Positions 8,990 to 18,075 are shown, counted from the first letter of the stretch. The stretch: DNA of 64,000 nt from Pelomonas sp. Root1444 (GCF_001426885.1 NZ_LMFP01000001.1:188834-252833); one strand, 5' to 3'. Numbers and translations: made by a program. Notes: generated from the letters alone by a model not told the origin.

Positions 8990-10336
8990 ATGCCCCGCGT
9001 GAGCGTTACTGCAGACGACCTGCCTTCCCACATCGGCCGCTACCAGGTGCTCCGGCGCCTGGGCGAAGGGGCGACCAGCGATGTCTTCCTGGCGCGCGAC
9101 CCCTTCCAGCAGCATGACGTCGCCATCAAGCGCATGCGCGCCTGGGCACCGCCGCCGGATGCGCCGGGCAGCGACTTCAGCAACCGCTTCTTCAGCGCCG
9201 AAGCCGCGCTGGCCGGGCGGCTGCACCACCCCAACGTCGTCGCCATCCTGGACGCGGTGGCCGAGGACTCCTCGCCCTACCTCGTCATGGAGTACGTGCC
9301 CGGCGTCACGCTCAAGCACTTCTGCCGCAGCGACCGCCTGCTGGCGCTGGACCAGATCGTCGAGCTGGCCTTCAAGTGCGCGATGGCGCTGGGCTATGTC
9401 TACCGCCAGGGCCTGATCCACCGCGACGTGAAGCCGGCCAACCTGCTGGCGGTGCTGGACGGCTCGGGCCAGGTCGTGGATGTGAAGGTCAGCGACTTCG
9501 GCTCGGCGCTGAACCTGAATGCCGACGCGACGCAGATCCACCGCGTCGGCTCGCTGGCCTACATGCCGCCCGAGCAGATCGAGGGCGGCGATGTCGACTG
9601 CCGCGCCGACATCTACGCGCTGGGCGCCGTGCTCTACCACCTCATCGGCGGCCGCCCGCCCTTCGACGCGCCGCACCAGATGGCGCTGATGCACCAGATC
9701 TACCACCAGGCACCGCTGCCGCTCGTGGGCCAGCGCGAGGGCGTCAGCGAGGCGCTGGACGCCGTGGTGCTGCGCGCGCTGGCCAAGGCGCCGCATGCGC
9801 GCTATGCCGACTGGGACGCCTTCGCGCAGGCGCTGTCAGCCCTGGTGGCGGGTCAGCAGGTGCCGCTGAACCGGCTGGGCGAGGTGCGGGACTCGGAGCG
9901 TTTCAACCTGTTGCGCGCGCTGGAGTTCTTCTCCGAGTTCGGCGACGTGCAACTGTGGGAGGTCGTGCGGCGCGCGCGCTGGAAGCGCTATCCGGTGGGG
10001 CATGCGCTCTTCAAGCGTGGCCAGGAGGGCAACAGCTTCCACATCATTGCGCAAGGCGAGGTGGAGGTCTTCCGCGACGGCCGGCTGGTGGCCACGCTGG
10101 GCGCGGGCACGTCGGTCGGCGAAATGGCCTACCTGGCGCCCAACCCCGACCTGCGCAAGCACAGCGCGGACATCCGGGTCAGCCAGGAATGCACGACGAT
10201 CTGCTTCCAACCCGAGACGGTCGGCCAGTTGAGCCCCGAATGCCAGCACCGCTTCGACCGCGGCTTCATCCGCGTGCTGGTGCGCCGGCTGCACGCCGCC
10301 CACGAAGCGCTGCACCATCCGCGCCGCATCCTTTGA
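8990..10336 (+). CDS. Serine/threonine protein kinase fused to a cyclic-nucleotide-binding domain
   Basis: The 448-residue soluble protein has a Hanks-type kinase domain (about 12-290): glycine loop GEGATSDVF, catalytic Lys in VAIKRM, HRDVKPANLL catalytic loop, DFGSA magnesium loop and MPPEQ for APE. After a short linker, a cNMP-binding beta-roll follows (about 330-435), from RYPVGHALFKRGQEGNSFHIIAQG to VGEMAYLAPNPDLRKHSADI. The phosphate-binding cassette keeps the Glu but has KHSAD where cAMP binders have RxA(A/S), so it may be a degenerate sensor. There is no TM segment. The Met at 8990 is preferred; the start lies 31 bp from the divergent VOC start, so the two genes share regulatory DNA. 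Confidence 0.9.
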   Translation: MPRVSVTADDLPSHIGRYQVLRRLGEGATSDVFLARDPFQQHDVAIKRMRAWAPPPDAPGSDFSNRFFSAEAALAGRLHHPNVVAILDAVAEDSSPYLVMEYVPGVTLKHFCRSDRLLALDQIVELAFKCAMALGYVYRQGLIHRDVKPANLLAVLDGSGQVVDVKVSDFGSALNLNADATQIHRVGSLAYMPPEQIEGGDVDCRADIYALGAVLYHLIGGRPPFDAPHQMALMHQIYHQAPLPLVGQREGVSEALDAVVLRALAKAPHARYADWDAFAQALSALVAGQQVPLNRLGEVRDSERFNLLRALEFFSEFGDVQLWEVVRRARWKRYPVGHALFKRGQEGNSFHIIAQGEVEVFRDGRLVATLGAGTSVGEMAYLAPNPDLRKHSADIRVSQECTTICFQPETVGQLSPECQHRFDRGFIRVLVRRLHAAHEALHHPRRIL

Positions 10337-10427
10337 GTTGCTGACTGCCACCTGCGGGTCACTTCACAGCCCGGGGCGCGCATGCTTGAATCGGTGCGCC
10401 ATTCACCTCCAGAGGAAGGAGCCTCCG

Positions 10428-10727
10428 ATGAAACGTTTCACTCTCGCGATTGCGCTCGGCTGTGCCGCGCTGGCCGCCCATGCGGCCGACAAGGAGCCCA
10501 CCGCCCAGCAGTCGAAGATGGGCACCTGCAACAAGGATGCCGGTGACAAGAAGGGCGATGAGCGCAAGGCCTTCATGAAGGAATGCCTGTCCGCCAAGCC
10601 GGCGGCGACCGCGGCCAGCGGCACGCCCCAGCAGCAAAAGATGAAGGCCTGCAACGCCGACGCCAAGGGCAAGACCGGCGACGAGCGCAAGGCCTTCATG
10701 AAGGAGTGCCTCAGCGCCAAAGGCTGA
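10428..10727 (+). CDS. psiF: PsiF-family periplasmic protein
   Basis: This 99-residue secreted protein (signal peptide MKRFTLAIALGCAALAAHA) consists of two PsiF repeats, MGTCNKDAGDKKGDERKAFM...CLSAK and MKACNADAKGKTGDERKAFM...CLSAK, each with two Cys. E. coli psiF is induced by phosphate starvation, but its function is unknown. GAGGAAGGAG, 5 nt before the ATG at 10428, fixes the start and excludes a longer frame. A strong hairpin terminator follows at once, so it is monocistronic. Confidence 0.9.
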   Translation: MKRFTLAIALGCAALAAHAADKEPTAQQSKMGTCNKDAGDKKGDERKAFMKECLSAKPAATAASGTPQQQKMKACNADAKGKTGDERKAFMKECLSAKG

Positions 10728-10744
10728 GCGGCGCTGCAGCCTCG

Positions 10745-10770
10745 AAGAAGCCACCCTCGGGTGGCTTCTT
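10745..10770 (+). terminator. Rho-independent-type terminator of psiF
   Basis: AAGAAGCCACCC, TC, GGGTGGCTTCTT forms a perfect 12-bp stem starting 18 bp after the psiF stop, followed by GCATTTCC. Lack of a long U-run is usual for this GC-rich group. Confidence 0.8.
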
Positions 10771-10881
10771 GCATTTCCGTTGGGCCTCGTCCGACAGGGC
10801 GTCGGCCAGCCGGCTGGTGCCGCCGCCGGCCGCTGGCGCCGAAAGTGAAGCCATGTGAACGGCAACCGCGAGGACCGAACC

Positions 10882-11133
10882 ATGAACCCACTTCTTCACT
10901 CCGACAGCGGCGCCGTCTATTGGCGCGTGACCCTGATCTCCCTCGTGGCCGCGGCCACGCTGGCCTTGACCGGCTGTGCCGGCATGTCGGCCCGTGAGAC
11001 CAGCACTGTCGTCGGCGCGACGGCCGGTGCGGTCGTCGGCGGCGTCGTGACGGGCACGACGGCCGGCGCCGCGGTGGGCGCCGCGGCCGGTGGCGTCATC
11101 GGCAACGAAGTGTCCAAGAAGCGCAACCGCTGA
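10882..11133 (+). CDS. Glycine-zipper outer-membrane lipoprotein
   Basis: This 83-residue small lipoprotein has a TM-like signal and the lipobox LTGCAG (acylated Cys near residue 33). The mature part is a glycine zipper, with alternating GATAGAVVGGVVTG and GAAVGAAAGGVIG, as in the OsmB/SlyB-like group, and a basic KKRNR end. ATG 10882 has GAGGA 8 nt upstream; a GTG 27 bp earlier is less likely. The N-terminus before the hydrophobic core is long (about 14 residues). Proteins of this type are often envelope-stress induced; the exact role is unknown. Confidence 0.82.
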   Translation: MNPLLHSDSGAVYWRVTLISLVAAATLALTGCAGMSARETSTVVGATAGAVVGGVVTGTTAGAAVGAAAGGVIGNEVSKKRNR

Positions 11134-11151
11134 CCGGGCGCGAGCCGTGCA

Positions 11152-11183
11152 CGGAAGGGCCGGCTGCTGCTGGCCTTCTTCCG
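11152..11183. terminator. Bidirectional terminator hairpin between convergent genes
   Basis: CGGAAGGGCC and GGCCTTCTTCCG pair with a 2-nt bulge, in the 61-bp gap between the glycine-zipper gene and the 3' end of the TonB receptor gene. The position fits termination from both sides. Confidence 0.55.
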
Positions 11184-11194
11184 GCGCGCCGCGC

Positions 11195-14185
11195 TCAGAA
11201 CTTGTAGCGCGCTTCCAGGTAGTACTGTCGGCCGCTGGCGTCGACCTTCTGCTGCTCCGCCTCGCTGTAGCGATAGGTGGCGCGCACCGGGTTGGTCAGG
11301 TTGGTCGCGCTGAACGAGATCTGCAGTTCCGGCGTGATGTTGTAGTTGGCCGTGAAGGCGACGTTGGACACCGGCGCCGCGATCGTCGGGGCCGAGGGCA
11401 TCAGCACGCCGCCGATGGTGGACATGCCCTGGCTGTTGGCCGTCGGTGACGGTGCCGTGGTGCTGGACACGTACTCGCTGCGGTAGTTGTAGACCAGGCG
11501 GGCGCTGAACACCTCGTTCTCCCAGTACACGCCGGCGTTGCCGGCGAGCTTTGACGCACCGTTCATCGGGCGACCGTCTTCCACGCGCGTCTCGGCGTAG
11601 CTGGCGTTGGATTGGAAGCCGAAGCCCCACGCGATCGGCTGCTCCCACGCCAGCTCGACGCCGCGGATGCGGGCCTTCTGCTGGGTGGAGCTGTTGATCA
11701 TGTAGGTGCGCACGGTGTTGGTCGTGCCGTCGTACAGGTCCACGGTCTGGCCCGACGACGTGCCGCCGGTCTTGGCGTAGCCGTCGATCAGCGAGCTGAA
11801 GGCGGAGAGTGCCAGCATGGAGCGCTTGGCGTAGTACCAGGCCACGGAGATGTCCAGGTTGCGCGAGCTCAGCGGCTTCAGGTTCGGGTTCGGACCGGTG
11901 ACCGTGCAGCCCTGCGAGGTGCAGCTGGGGTTGCTGTAGGTCGCGCCGTAGAGGTTGTAGTTCTGCCGGCCGATGGTCTTGGACAGCCCCAGGCGGCCGA
12001 TCAGCCCGGAGCCGAAGTCGTAGCGCAGGTTCAGGCTGGGCAGGATGTCGTCGAAGACGCGCCGGGTCGTTTCCTTGCGGTAGATGGTGCCGGTGGCGCC
12101 GTTGAACGGCACGTTGTCGTAGTAGGGCTGGCCTTCGCTGACGTCGATGATCGCGTCCGGGTAGGCGGCGCAGGGCACGTAGGGCTTGCCTGGCTCGATG
12201 CGCAGGCAGGCGCCGGCCGGGATCGGCACGGGGGTGCGCGAGGTGACGGTCGTGCGCACCAGCCGCACACCGGCATTGCCCGACCATTTCTCGCCTTCGA
12301 GGTTCTGCATCAGGTAGGCCGCGCTTTGCACTTCGCGCAGGTCGATGGAGTTGGCGATGCGGCGCTCCCACTGGGGGTTGGTCTGCTTGGCCAGGTCGGC
12401 GAAGAGGCTGGTCAGCGTGTCCTTGGAGAAATAGAAGCCCGAGTTGTCGAAGTTGCCGCCGAGGTACTGGCCGAAGTCGCCGGGGTAAGGCACGGCCAGG
12501 GCCGGGTCGGGCGCATTGGCCGCGACGAAGGCGGACTTCAGCGCCACGGTCGACAGGCCGTACTGGCGGCGGTGGTCCGCGTTGCGGAAGCCGAAGTTCA
12601 TCGAGCTGAAGATGCCGCTGTCCTGCGTGTACTCGCCGTCGATGGCATAGCTCTTCTCGCTGTCGACGGTGTGGTAGCGGTTCAAGCCGCTGCGGCCGGT
12701 CAGGCGGTAGCCTGGCGTACCCGGCGCAGCGCTGGTCGCCAGCGGCATGGTGCCGCTGCCGGCGTTGATCCAGCTGAAGTCCGGCGCCCTTTCAAGGTCG
12801 GTGAAGGCGTACTTGACGCCCTGGCCGTAGCGCGAGTAAGTCAGGCCGCGGTCCATGTCGGTGTGGCCGATGCCCTTGGTCGTGCTCAGCAGGCCCTTGA
12901 GCGTCAGCTTGTCGCTGACGACCCACTTGCCGTCCAGGTCCAGGAAGCCCGAGCTGGCGTAGGCGCCGCTGCGGTAGAAGCCTTCGGAATCGCCCACGTA
13001 CTGCGCCGGCAGGCCGTTCGCGTAGGAGATCTCGGCGGACTTGAGCACGCGCAGCTTGTGGCCGTAGATCGTCTCTTCCTCGACGATCACCGGGTTCTTG
13101 ATGGAGGCGTAGACGCGCTGGCCGTTGACGTTGGTGGCCGTGGTGCCGCCCAGCGGGCCGGACTGGCCGGCCAGCATCTGGTAGATCGCACCCATGGTGG
13201 CGCGGCCGAAGTTGGCCGCGTTCATCTTGGAATAGAAGCCGGTCAGGCCCACCTCGGTGTTGGTGGTGGGCTTGAACTGGCCCGAGAACATGCCGCCCTT
13301 GCGGTCGCGCACGCCCTCGACGAACTCGGTGGACATCGAGCCCGGCAGGCGCACGCCGTTGAGCTGCGCGGCGGTGTAGCCCGAGCCGGCCAGCGACGCG
13401 TCGGTGATGCCCAGCATGGTGGCGGTGTTGATCTGGTCCCAGCCGGAGTTGGCGCCGTAGGCGAAGCGCGAAGCCGTGTCGCGGCGGATGTAGCGCTTCT
13501 CGGCGAAGACCTGGCCGATGAAGCCCAGCGTGCTGTCCTCGTTCTTCCAGTTCAGGCTGGCGTTGAGCTGCGGGCTGGTCTTGCCGGGCAGATCGGCGTA
13601 CACGGCGCCGGCGCTGACCACGCCGCTGAAGCCTTTCGGGCTGTCCAGCGGCTTGCGCGTCGTCACGTTGATCGTGCCGGCCAGGCCGCCGTCGACGATG
13701 TTGGCCTGCGAGGTCTTGTAGACGGTGGCCGAGTTCAGCACCGAGGACGGCATCAGCGACAGGCTGGTGGAGCGGCTGCTGGAGGCCTGGTCGTTGAGGT
13801 ACCAGTCACCGCCGGAGACGGTGTGGCCGTTGAACAGGATCAGCGACATGTCGGGGTTGGCGCCGCGCATGGCGACCTTCTCGGCCTCGTCGTAGTCGGT
13901 GCGCACGGCCACGCCCACGACGCGCTGCAGCGAGTCGGCCAGGTTCTTGTCGGGCATCTTGCCCACGTCCACGGCGGTGATGACGTCCACGTTCGCCGAC
14001 GCATTGCGCTTGGCGTCCAGCGAGCTTTCCAGCGATGCGCGGATGCCGGTGATGACGACGGCCTCGAGCTGCTGCTTGGCCTTGTCGTCCTTGCCGGCTG
14101 CGGCTTGCTGGGCCAGCGCCGTGCCCTGCAGGCTCAACAGCAGGCCGGCCAGGCCGCAGGCGATGGGAGTGGGCTGGAATCTCAT
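11195..14185 (-). CDS. TonB-dependent receptor, large Caulobacter-type
   Basis: This 996-residue outer-membrane receptor has a signal peptide ending ...GTALAQ (about residue 26), then the TonB box/plug region: VVITGIRASLESSLDAKRNA, GKMPDKNLADSLQRVVGVAV, and a plug with IVDGGLAGTINVTTRKPLD. The long 22-strand barrel ends in an aromatic C-terminal strand (YLEARYKF) recognised by BAM. The pattern belongs to the Caulobacter-type TonB receptors that import oligosaccharides or other larger nutrients. It lies 157 bp downstream of the peptide-type ABC operon on the same strand, which lacks a binding protein; a functional link is possible but unproven. The Met at 14185 starts the signal peptide; longer frames do not fit. 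Confidence 0.93.
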   Translation of the reverse strand: MRFQPTPIACGLAGLLLSLQGTALAQQAAAGKDDKAKQQLEAVVITGIRASLESSLDAKRNASANVDVITAVDVGKMPDKNLADSLQRVVGVAVRTDYDEAEKVAMRGANPDMSLILFNGHTVSGGDWYLNDQASSSRSTSLSLMPSSVLNSATVYKTSQANIVDGGLAGTINVTTRKPLDSPKGFSGVVSAGAVYADLPGKTSPQLNASLNWKNEDSTLGFIGQVFAEKRYIRRDTASRFAYGANSGWDQINTATMLGITDASLAGSGYTAAQLNGVRLPGSMSTEFVEGVRDRKGGMFSGQFKPTTNTEVGLTGFYSKMNAANFGRATMGAIYQMLAGQSGPLGGTTATNVNGQRVYASIKNPVIVEEETIYGHKLRVLKSAEISYANGLPAQYVGDSEGFYRSGAYASSGFLDLDGKWVVSDKLTLKGLLSTTKGIGHTDMDRGLTYSRYGQGVKYAFTDLERAPDFSWINAGSGTMPLATSAAPGTPGYRLTGRSGLNRYHTVDSEKSYAIDGEYTQDSGIFSSMNFGFRNADHRRQYGLSTVALKSAFVAANAPDPALAVPYPGDFGQYLGGNFDNSGFYFSKDTLTSLFADLAKQTNPQWERRIANSIDLREVQSAAYLMQNLEGEKWSGNAGVRLVRTTVTSRTPVPIPAGACLRIEPGKPYVPCAAYPDAIIDVSEGQPYYDNVPFNGATGTIYRKETTRRVFDDILPSLNLRYDFGSGLIGRLGLSKTIGRQNYNLYGATYSNPSCTSQGCTVTGPNPNLKPLSSRNLDISVAWYYAKRSMLALSAFSSLIDGYAKTGGTSSGQTVDLYDGTTNTVRTYMINSSTQQKARIRGVELAWEQPIAWGFGFQSNASYAETRVEDGRPMNGASKLAGNAGVYWENEVFSARLVYNYRSEYVSSTTAPSPTANSQGMSTIGGVLMPSAPTIAAPVSNVAFTANYNITPELQISFSATNLTNPVRATYRYSEAEQQKVDASGRQYYLEARYKF

Positions 14186-14342
14186 GGTCGTTGTCCTTGC
14201 GTTGCTGATCGCAAAGATTCTTGCGGCGCATGTCACGCACGATGAGAGGCCAAGCCCGCGGAGTCGGCACCGGAGCAACACTCCGCGCATGACGGAATGG
14301 CCGCGGGCCATGTGCGGCGGTTATGCCCGTTCCGGCCCGCCG

Positions 14343-15302
14343 TCAGACGGCGTGGCAGGCGACGCGGCGGCCGTCCACCTCGCGCAGCAGTGGCACCTCC
14401 TCGGTGCAGCGCGGCATGGCCAGCGGGCAACGCTTGTGGAACGTGCAGCCGCTTGGCGGGTTGAGCGGGCTGGGCAGCTCGCCGTGGATGACGATTCGCT
14501 CGCGCCGGTCGGCGCGGCGCAGGGCCGGCGTGGCGCTCATCAGCGCCCGTGTGTAGGGGTGCAGCGGCGCGGCGAACAGGCGCGTCTTCTCGCCGATCTC
14601 GACCGCCGCGCCGAGGTACATCACCATCACCTCGTCCGCCACATGCTCGACGACGCTGAGGTTGTGCGAGATGAACACGTAGCCCGTGCCGAACTCGTCC
14701 TGCAGGTCCATGAAGAGGTTCAGGATCTGCGCCTGGATGGACACGTCCAGCGCGCTGACGGGCTCGTCGGCGACGACGATGCCCGGGTTCAGGATCATGG
14801 CCCGCGCGATGGCGATGCGCTGGCGCTGGCCGCCCGAGAACATGTGCGGATAGCGGCGCAGGTGCTCGGGGCGCAGGCCCACCTTGGTGGCCAGCGCCTC
14901 GACGCGCTCCTGGCGCTCGGCGGCGGACAGCGGCATGTTGATCAGCAGCGGCTCGGCCAGCGTCGTCGCCACGGTCTTGCGCGGGTTCAGCGATGCGAAC
15001 GGGTTCTGGAACACCATCTGCACGTCGCGGCGCAGCGTCTTCAACGTCGCCGTGTCGGCGGTCGCCGCATCGGTGCCGCGGATCTTCAGCGAGCCGCGCG
15101 TGGGCGGTTCGATCAGCGTCAGCTGGCGCGCCAGCGTGCTCTTGCCGCAGCCTGACTCGCCGACGACGGCGAGCGTTTTCTTTGCGGCAAGCGTGAAGCT
15201 GACGCCGGCCAGCGCCTTCACGGTGGCCTTGGGGCGGAACAGGCCGCGGCTGACGCTGTAGTGCCGGGCCAGGTCGGTGGCTTCAAGGAGGAGTTCAGAC
15301 AT
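14343..15302 (-). CDS. dppF: Peptide/nickel-type ABC transporter ATPase (DppF/OppF)
   Basis: This 319-residue second ATPase of a dipeptide/oligopeptide importer has Walker [10 protein letters not shown], signature FSGGQRQR, Walker [13 protein letters not shown] and the C-terminal oligo_HPY extension ending with [14 protein letters not shown], whose cysteines bind a 4Fe-4S cluster in some family members. It overlaps dppD by 8 bp and is the last gene of the operon dppB-orf-dppC-dppD-dppF. The substrate is uncertain because no periplasmic binding protein is encoded nearby. Confidence 0.93.
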   Translation of the reverse strand: MSELLLEATDLARHYSVSRGLFRPKATVKALAGVSFTLAAKKTLAVVGESGCGKSTLARQLTLIEPPTRGSLKIRGTDAATADTATLKTLRRDVQMVFQNPFASLNPRKTVATTLAEPLLINMPLSAAERQERVEALATKVGLRPEHLRRYPHMFSGGQRQRIAIARAMILNPGIVVADEPVSALDVSIQAQILNLFMDLQDEFGTGYVFISHNLSVVEHVADEVMVMYLGAAVEIGEKTRLFAAPLHPYTRALMSATPALRRADRRERIVIHGELPSPLNPPSGCTFHKRCPLAMPRCTEEVPLLREVDGRRVACHAV

Positions 15303-16245
15303 GGGCTGCCTTCTCGACCGGGTAGAAGCAGCGCACGCCGCCCTCAAGCGCCGGCCGTTCGGCGATACACCTGGGTTGCACGCGCGGGCAGCGTGGACTC
15401 AGCAGGCAACCCGCGGGCCGGTCCCGCGCGCCGGGCACGATGCCGGGCAGGGCCGACAGGCGCTTCGCGCCCTTGTTGTGCTCCGGAATCGCGGCCAGCA
15501 GCGCGTTGGTGTACGGGTGGCGCGGCGCGTCGAACAGGCCCGGCACGGGGCCGGTCTCGACGATCTGGCCGGCGTACATGACGGCCACGCGCTGGGCCAT
15601 CTCGGCCACGATGGCGAGGTCGTGCGTGATCATGATCAGGCCCATGCCCTGCTCGCGCTGCAGCCGGAGCAGCAGCGCCATGATCTGGGCCTGGATGGTC
15701 ACGTCCAGCGCGGTCGTCGGCTCGTCGGCGATCAGCAGCTTCGGCCCGCAGGCGATGGCCATGGCGATCATCACGCGCTGGTTCATGCCGCCCGACAGCT
15801 GGTGCGGATAGGCGCCGGCTCGGCTGGCGGCGTCGGGGATCTCGACGAGGTCCAGCAGCTCGACGACCCGTTGCTTTGCCGCGGCGCCGCGCAGGCCGAG
15901 GTGGGCCCTCAGCACCTCGGCGATCTGCGCACCGACGGTGTAACTGGGGTTGAGGCTGGTCAGCGCATCCTGGAACACCATGGCCACGTCGCGGCCGATC
16001 AGCGCGCGGCGCTCGCGGGGGCCGAGCTTCAACAGGTCGCGGCCCTGGAACTCGATGGCGTCGGCGCTGACCTTGCCGGGCGCGTCGATGAGGCCCATCA
16101 GCGCGAGCATGGCGACGGACTTGCCCGAGCCGGATTCGCCGACGATGCCGAGCAGTTCGCCGGGGGCAAGTGTCAGGTCGACGCCGTCGACGGCGGGGAA
16201 ATTGCCGAACGTGACGCGGAGGTTCTTGATGCTTAGGAGGCTCAT
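15295..16245 (-). CDS. dppD: Peptide/nickel-type ABC transporter ATPase (DppD/OppD)
   Basis: This 316-residue first ATPase of the importer has Walker [10 protein letters not shown], a signature in the [10 protein letters not shown] segment, Walker [14 protein letters not shown]-loop ITHDLAIV, and the C-terminal oligo_HPY region with [14 protein letters not shown]. The start at 16245 ([15 protein letters not shown]) lies after an AGGAGG-like stretch. The long in-frame upstream extension is translated repeat DNA and should be ignored. Between this gene and dppC lie 637 bp occupied by an inverted-repeat element, so cotranscription with dppB/dppC depends on read-through. Confidence 0.93.
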   Translation of the reverse strand: MSLLSIKNLRVTFGNFPAVDGVDLTLAPGELLGIVGESGSGKSVAMLALMGLIDAPGKVSADAIEFQGRDLLKLGPRERRALIGRDVAMVFQDALTSLNPSYTVGAQIAEVLRAHLGLRGAAAKQRVVELLDLVEIPDAASRAGAYPHQLSGGMNQRVMIAMAIACGPKLLIADEPTTALDVTIQAQIMALLLRLQREQGMGLIMITHDLAIVAEMAQRVAVMYAGQIVETGPVPGLFDAPRHPYTNALLAAIPEHNKGAKRLSALPGIVPGARDRPAGCLLSPRCPRVQPRCIAERPALEGGVRCFYPVEKAAHV

Positions 16246-16299
16246 CGTTGGTTCGGGTTGATGGCCAGGCCCATGCCCGGAGTTCGCCCGGGCGGGCGA

Positions 16300-16329
16300 C
16301 CTACTTCTTTGGGCGTCCAAAGAAGTAGG
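16300..16329. terminator. Left end hairpin of the inverted-repeat element
   Basis: CCTACTTCTTTGG, GCGT, CCAAAGAAGTAGG: a perfect 13-bp stem with a 4-nt loop, of terminator strength on either strand. It lies 55 bp upstream of dppD. Confidence 0.7.
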
Positions 16330-16782
16330 CAAGAAAGACGCCCCGAAAAAGCCGCCCTTCGGGTTCCCTGCGCTGCTCGCCCGACGAGGCCCGCGCAAAA
16401 CTCCCTCCGCTCACTGCGTTCGCTGTGGTCAAACAGTTGCGCGGAGTCAGTTGTTGAAGCGCGCTGCGCGCGCGCCTCGCCGGGCTGCGCTGCTCGGCGG
16501 CTTTTAAGGGGGAGTTCCTTAACACCCGAAACAGCCAGCAGCCCAATGCAGCAGCCGGCCAAGGCCGGCTGCGTATTCGGTACTGGGTATTTAGGGACTC
16601 CCCTTCTAAACCGCCGAGAAGCGCAGAAGCCCAGGGCGCGCGCGCAGCGCGCTTCAACAACTGACTCGCGACGCTTGTCTGAGCGTAGTGAACGCAGTGA
16701 ACGAAGCGAGTTCGGCGCGGCCCTGGGTTTTGAGCATCGCAGGGGAGCCCGAAGGGCCGGTTTTGCAGGGGCGATTTCTTTG

Positions 16783-16812
16783 CCTACTTTCTTGTTCGCA
16801 CAAGAAAGTAGG
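16783..16812. terminator. Right end hairpin of the inverted-repeat element
   Basis: CCTACTTTCTTGT, TCGC, ACAAGAAAGTAGG: a perfect 13-bp stem with a 4-nt loop. It is almost the same as the left hairpin and lies 70 bp downstream of the dppC stop, where it could terminate or attenuate the dppB-dppC transcript. Confidence 0.7.
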
Positions 16813-16882
16813 TCGGCCGCCGGGACGAAATCCCGGCTGGGCCTGGCCAGCGAGCCGCAGCAGCGAAGAAGCATGCAGCTCA

Positions 16883-17779
16883 TCAAGCCACCTTCTTCAA
16901 CTTCGGATCCAGCGCATCGCGCAGCCCGTCGCCCATCAGGTTGATCGCCAACACCGTCACCAGGATCGTCAGCCCCGGCAGCGTCACCACCCACGACGCC
17001 CGCGTGATGTAGTCCCGCGCCGACGACAGCATCGTGCCCCACTCGGGCGTGGGCGCCTGCACGCCCAGCCCCAGGAAGCCCAACCCCGCCGTCTCCAGGA
17101 TCGCCGACGAAAACGACAGCGTCGCATTGACGATCAACGGCGCCATGCAGTTGGGCAGCACCGTGATGAACATCAGCCGCCACACGCTGGCGCCGGCCAC
17201 GCGGCTGGCTGTCACGTAGTCGCGCCCAATCTCGCCCAGCGCCGCCGCGCGCGTCAGCCGCACATAGCCGGGCAGCGCGCCGATGGCGATGGCGATGACG
17301 GTGTTGACCAGACCCGGCCCCAGGATGGTGATGACGCAGATCGCCAGCAGCAATGCAGGCAGCGCCAGCACGATGTCCATCACGCGCATGATGGCCGGCG
17401 ACAGGAAGCGCTGGAAGAACGCCGCCAGCAGCCCCAGCAGCACGCCCGGCAGCAGCGACATCAGCACCGCCGCCAGGCCGATGCCCAGCGACACGCGGCC
17501 GCCGTGCAGCAGCCGGCTCAGCATGTCGCGGCCCAGCTCGTCGGTGCCCAGCAGGAAGCGCGCGCTGCCGCCGTCGGCCCAGACGGGCGGGGTCAGCATG
17601 TGGTCGCGGTACTGCTCGATGGGGTCGTGCGGCGCGAGCAGCGGCGCGAGCAGGCCGGACACGGCGATCAGCGCGAACACGACCAGCGCGACCAGCGCGC
17701 CACGGTTGGCCGAGAAGCCCAGCCAGAACTCGCGCAGCGGGCCGGGAGGGTCGAGGGGTTTGTCCAAGACGGCGCTCAT
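16883..17779 (-). CDS. dppC: Peptide/nickel-type ABC transporter permease (DppC/OppC)
   Basis: This 298-residue inner-membrane permease has an N-terminal OppC_N segment with a first TM (GALVALVVFALIAVSGLLAPLL), then the BPD_transp_1 domain with five more helices. It includes the coupling EAA loop around YVRLTRAAALGEIGRDYVTASRVAGAS and the C-terminal GDGLRDALDPKL typical of DppC. The start overlaps the preceding small unknown gene by 4 bp (ATGA). It forms the transmembrane channel together with DppB. Confidence 0.94.
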   Translation of the reverse strand: MSAVLDKPLDPPGPLREFWLGFSANRGALVALVVFALIAVSGLLAPLLAPHDPIEQYRDHMLTPPVWADGGSARFLLGTDELGRDMLSRLLHGGRVSLGIGLAAVLMSLLPGVLLGLLAAFFQRFLSPAIMRVMDIVLALPALLLAICVITILGPGLVNTVIAIAIGALPGYVRLTRAAALGEIGRDYVTASRVAGASVWRLMFITVLPNCMAPLIVNATLSFSSAILETAGLGFLGLGVQAPTPEWGTMLSSARDYITRASWVVTLPGLTILVTVLAINLMGDGLRDALDPKLKKVA

Positions 17780-18075
17780 GCGGCGGCTCCGAACACGGCG
17801 TCATGCCAGTAGGCGTCGGGCGCGGCAAACCAGCGCTCGTTGGTGGAGCTCAGGAATGCTGCCAGCGCGCGCATGGGCAATTGATAGCGCCAATGCAACG
17901 CGAGCAGATCCCGGAGCGCCTCTTCGCCCACGCGCGGCGAGCGCAAGGTCACTCGCAACTCCCGCCCCGTCCCGACGACTTGCGTGATACCAGAGATGCT
18001 TTGGAGCCAAGCGAAGAAGCTGGCTTCGTCCTTGGATGAATAGAAGGTTGGGCTGGCGACCATCAAATGCGGCAT
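17776..18075 (-). CDS. Small unknown protein encoded between dppB and dppC
   Basis: I do not recognise this 99-residue protein. It appears soluble, with no signal or TM helix. It begins MPHLMVASPTFYSSKDEASFF and has a mixed alpha/beta look. It ends in an aromatic-rich tail (LHWRYQLPMRALAAF, NERWFAAPDAYWHDAVFG), resembling small immunity-like or adaptor folds. Support for a real gene is that it starts 5 bp after the dppB stop and its TGA overlaps the dppC ATG by 4 bp, so it is embedded and coupled in the permease operon. A GTG at 18093 and an ATG at 18063 are other possible starts. Codon use is a little less GC-biased than its neighbours. Confidence 0.65.
   Translation of the reverse strand: MPHLMVASPTFYSSKDEASFFAWLQSISGITQVVGTGRELRVTLRSPRVGEEALRDLLALHWRYQLPMRALAAFLSSTNERWFAAPDAYWHDAVFGAAA

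Larger units (their letters stand above)
16258..16855. repeat. About 600-bp imperfect inverted-repeat element inserted in the dpp operon
   Basis: The 637-bp gap between dppC and dppD holds no convincing gene. It is one large imperfect palindrome centred near 16562 on GCAGCCGGCC-AA-GGCCGGCTGC. Matching marks occur in reverse order on the two arms: GGCCAGGCCC and GCGGGCGACCTACTT-type ends, CGCCC..GAAAAAGCCG.CCTTCGGG, GAGTCAGTTGTTGAAGCGCG (perfect on both arms), CTCGGCGG.TT, and AACACCC/AATACCC near the centre. Each outer end carries a 13-bp perfect hairpin. The degenerate CTCACTGCGTTCGCT repeats translate into Ser-Leu-Arg runs, which explains long spurious frames. It looks like a dispersed extragenic repeat rather than an IS element (no transposase). 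Confidence 0.8.

Noticed and set aside
6781-9117. Long plus-strand frame opposite argS (about 780 codons), and a similar 877-codon frame opposite the TonB receptor at 11612-14245
   Set aside because: Both are codon-position shadows of conserved genes with no recognisable motifs.
16242-17828. Open frames running through the inverted-repeat element, with Ser-Leu-Arg-Ser-like runs
   Set aside because: They are translations of repeat DNA on both strands of the palindrome. Frames exist on each arm because the arms are inverted copies.
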